Source of the DNA: JACVRW01 sp046735115
Lineage (GTDB): Bacteria > Actinomycetota > Thermoleophilia > Solirubrobacterales > Thermoleophilaceae
Assembly (NCBI GenBank): GCA_046735115.1
Contig: JBKPSR010000127.1
Coordinates: 1-13,915, forward strand
Length of the DNA: 13,915 nt
Direction of reading: 5' to 3'
Under the pieces are notes generated by a model. The model ran no database searches, was not told where the DNA came from, and was given only the letters and a program-made list of their open reading frames with translations. The stretch's first letter is position 1, and each line of letters opens with the position of its first letter. The translations under genes and the position numbers were made by a program. Shown one piece after another: positions 13,362 to 13,915 of this stretch.

Positions 13362-13915
13362 CAGGTCGAGCACGAGGCGGTCACGACGCTGATGGCCGCG
13401 AAGGCGGGTGTGCGCGTGCCTGAGGTGGTCACCGCGGGCCTCGGCCCCGACGGCGACGCGTTGCTGGTCACCGGCCAGCCCGGTCTGGCGCCGTTGGAGC
13501 TCGCGAGCCCCGACCAGGTGAGCGACGAGCTGCTCCTGGAGCTGTGCCGGCAGGTCGGACGGCTGCATGACGGCGACATCTCGCACGGAAGGCTGAACCT
13601 CGGCAACGTGCTGGTCGTGGACGGCGAACCGCTGCTGGTCGACATGTCGGCAGCCAGCCTCGGCGCGCCGCAATCCACGCTCGACATAGACGTGGCCGAG
13701 CTGCTCGTCTCGTGCTGCGTCCTCGTCGACCCGGAACGCGCGCTGCGGACCGCCGTCGATGCCGGATGGTCCGCCTCGATCGCTCGCGCCTTGCCGTACC
13801 TGCAGCGCGCGGCGCTCACACCGCACCTGCGGGACCTCGCCCGGACCCACGAAGTCGGCCTCAAGGAGCTTCGCGCGGCTGCCGCGGCCGCCACCGGCAC
13901 CGCCGAGCCGGAGAT
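13362..13915 (+). pseudogene. 5'-truncated pseudokinase segment of a flippase-like membrane protein, runs off window end
   Basis: From 13362 the frame reads QVEHEAVTTLMAAKAGVRVPEVV, GDALLVTGQPG, LHDGDISHGRLNLGNVLVVDGEPLLVDMSAAS, DIDVAELLVSCCVL, PYLQRAALTPHL and VGLKELRAAAAAATG. This has the order of an aminoglycoside-phosphotransferase/RIO-type kinase lobe. Related segments occur next to flippase-like (lysylphosphatidylglycerol-synthase-type) membrane domains in actinobacteria. The catalytic Asp of the usual HGD motif is Arg (HGRLN), while the metal-binding Asp is kept in VDMS, so it is a pseudokinase. The kinase N-lobe start and any membrane helices before it are replaced by the histidine-kinase fragment, hence truncated. 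Anything beyond 13915 is unseen, so an expressed downstream part starting at ATG 13392 cannot be excluded. Confidence 0.55.

Noticed and set aside
1..13915. tRNA, rRNA, CRISPR array or intact insertion sequence
   Set aside because: No tRNA-like cloverleaf, no regularly spaced repeats and no transposase or integrase motif were seen in either strand.

Overview
The window is very GC-rich, most genes start close to or overlap the stop of the gene before, GTG/TTG starts occur, and the protein styles (Tat-type lipoprotein signal, actinobacterial cation-efflux and histidine-kinase remnants) point to a high-GC Actinomycetota. A Thermoleophilia/Solirubrobacterales-type soil organism is my best guess. 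That placement is recalled family resemblance, not a search result.

Left flank (1-2400): the 5' part of a zinc-dependent alcohol dehydrogenase runs off the window start on the minus strand. It is followed by a heavily frameshifted remnant of a cation-diffusion-facilitator gene (+, about 640-956), a gene-free stretch, an intact universal stress protein (-), and the 3' end of a gene coding for a last MFS-type membrane segment joined to a USP-like domain (-, 1690-2400), cut off at its 5' side.

Core (2434-12522): two divergent operons share an 87-bp control region (10035-10121). Leftward run a GntR/FCD regulator, a Tat-type lipoprotein solute-binding protein (SBP_bac_5), two Dpp/Opp-type permeases, one polypeptide carrying two ABC ATPase domains, and a choline-sulfatase-like sulfatase. 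These six genes are overlapping or at most 10 nt apart. Rightward run a beta-keto-acid cleavage enzyme (BKACE, DUF849) and an L-carnitine-dehydrogenase-like protein fused to a hotdog thioesterase, overlapping by 8 nt. Read together: the ABC system imports a quaternary-amine compound; the dehydrogenase oxidises carnitine to 3-dehydrocarnitine; BKACE with acetyl-CoA gives betainyl-CoA plus acetoacetate; the fused thioesterase releases glycine betaine; and the sulfatase frees choline from choline-O-sulfate. Both branches lead towards glycine betaine. A cluster of TTGTC/GACAA half-sites in the control region is the likely GntR operator.

Right flank (12523-13915): three abutting gene fragments without partners. 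These are the C-terminal end of a GNAT acetyltransferase (-), the GAF/dimerisation core of a histidine kinase lacking its ATPase domain (+), and a pseudokinase-like segment of the kind attached to flippase-type membrane proteins (+, running off the window). The intact catabolic block is therefore bordered on both sides by truncated genes, which suggests insertion or recombination into a decaying neighbourhood.
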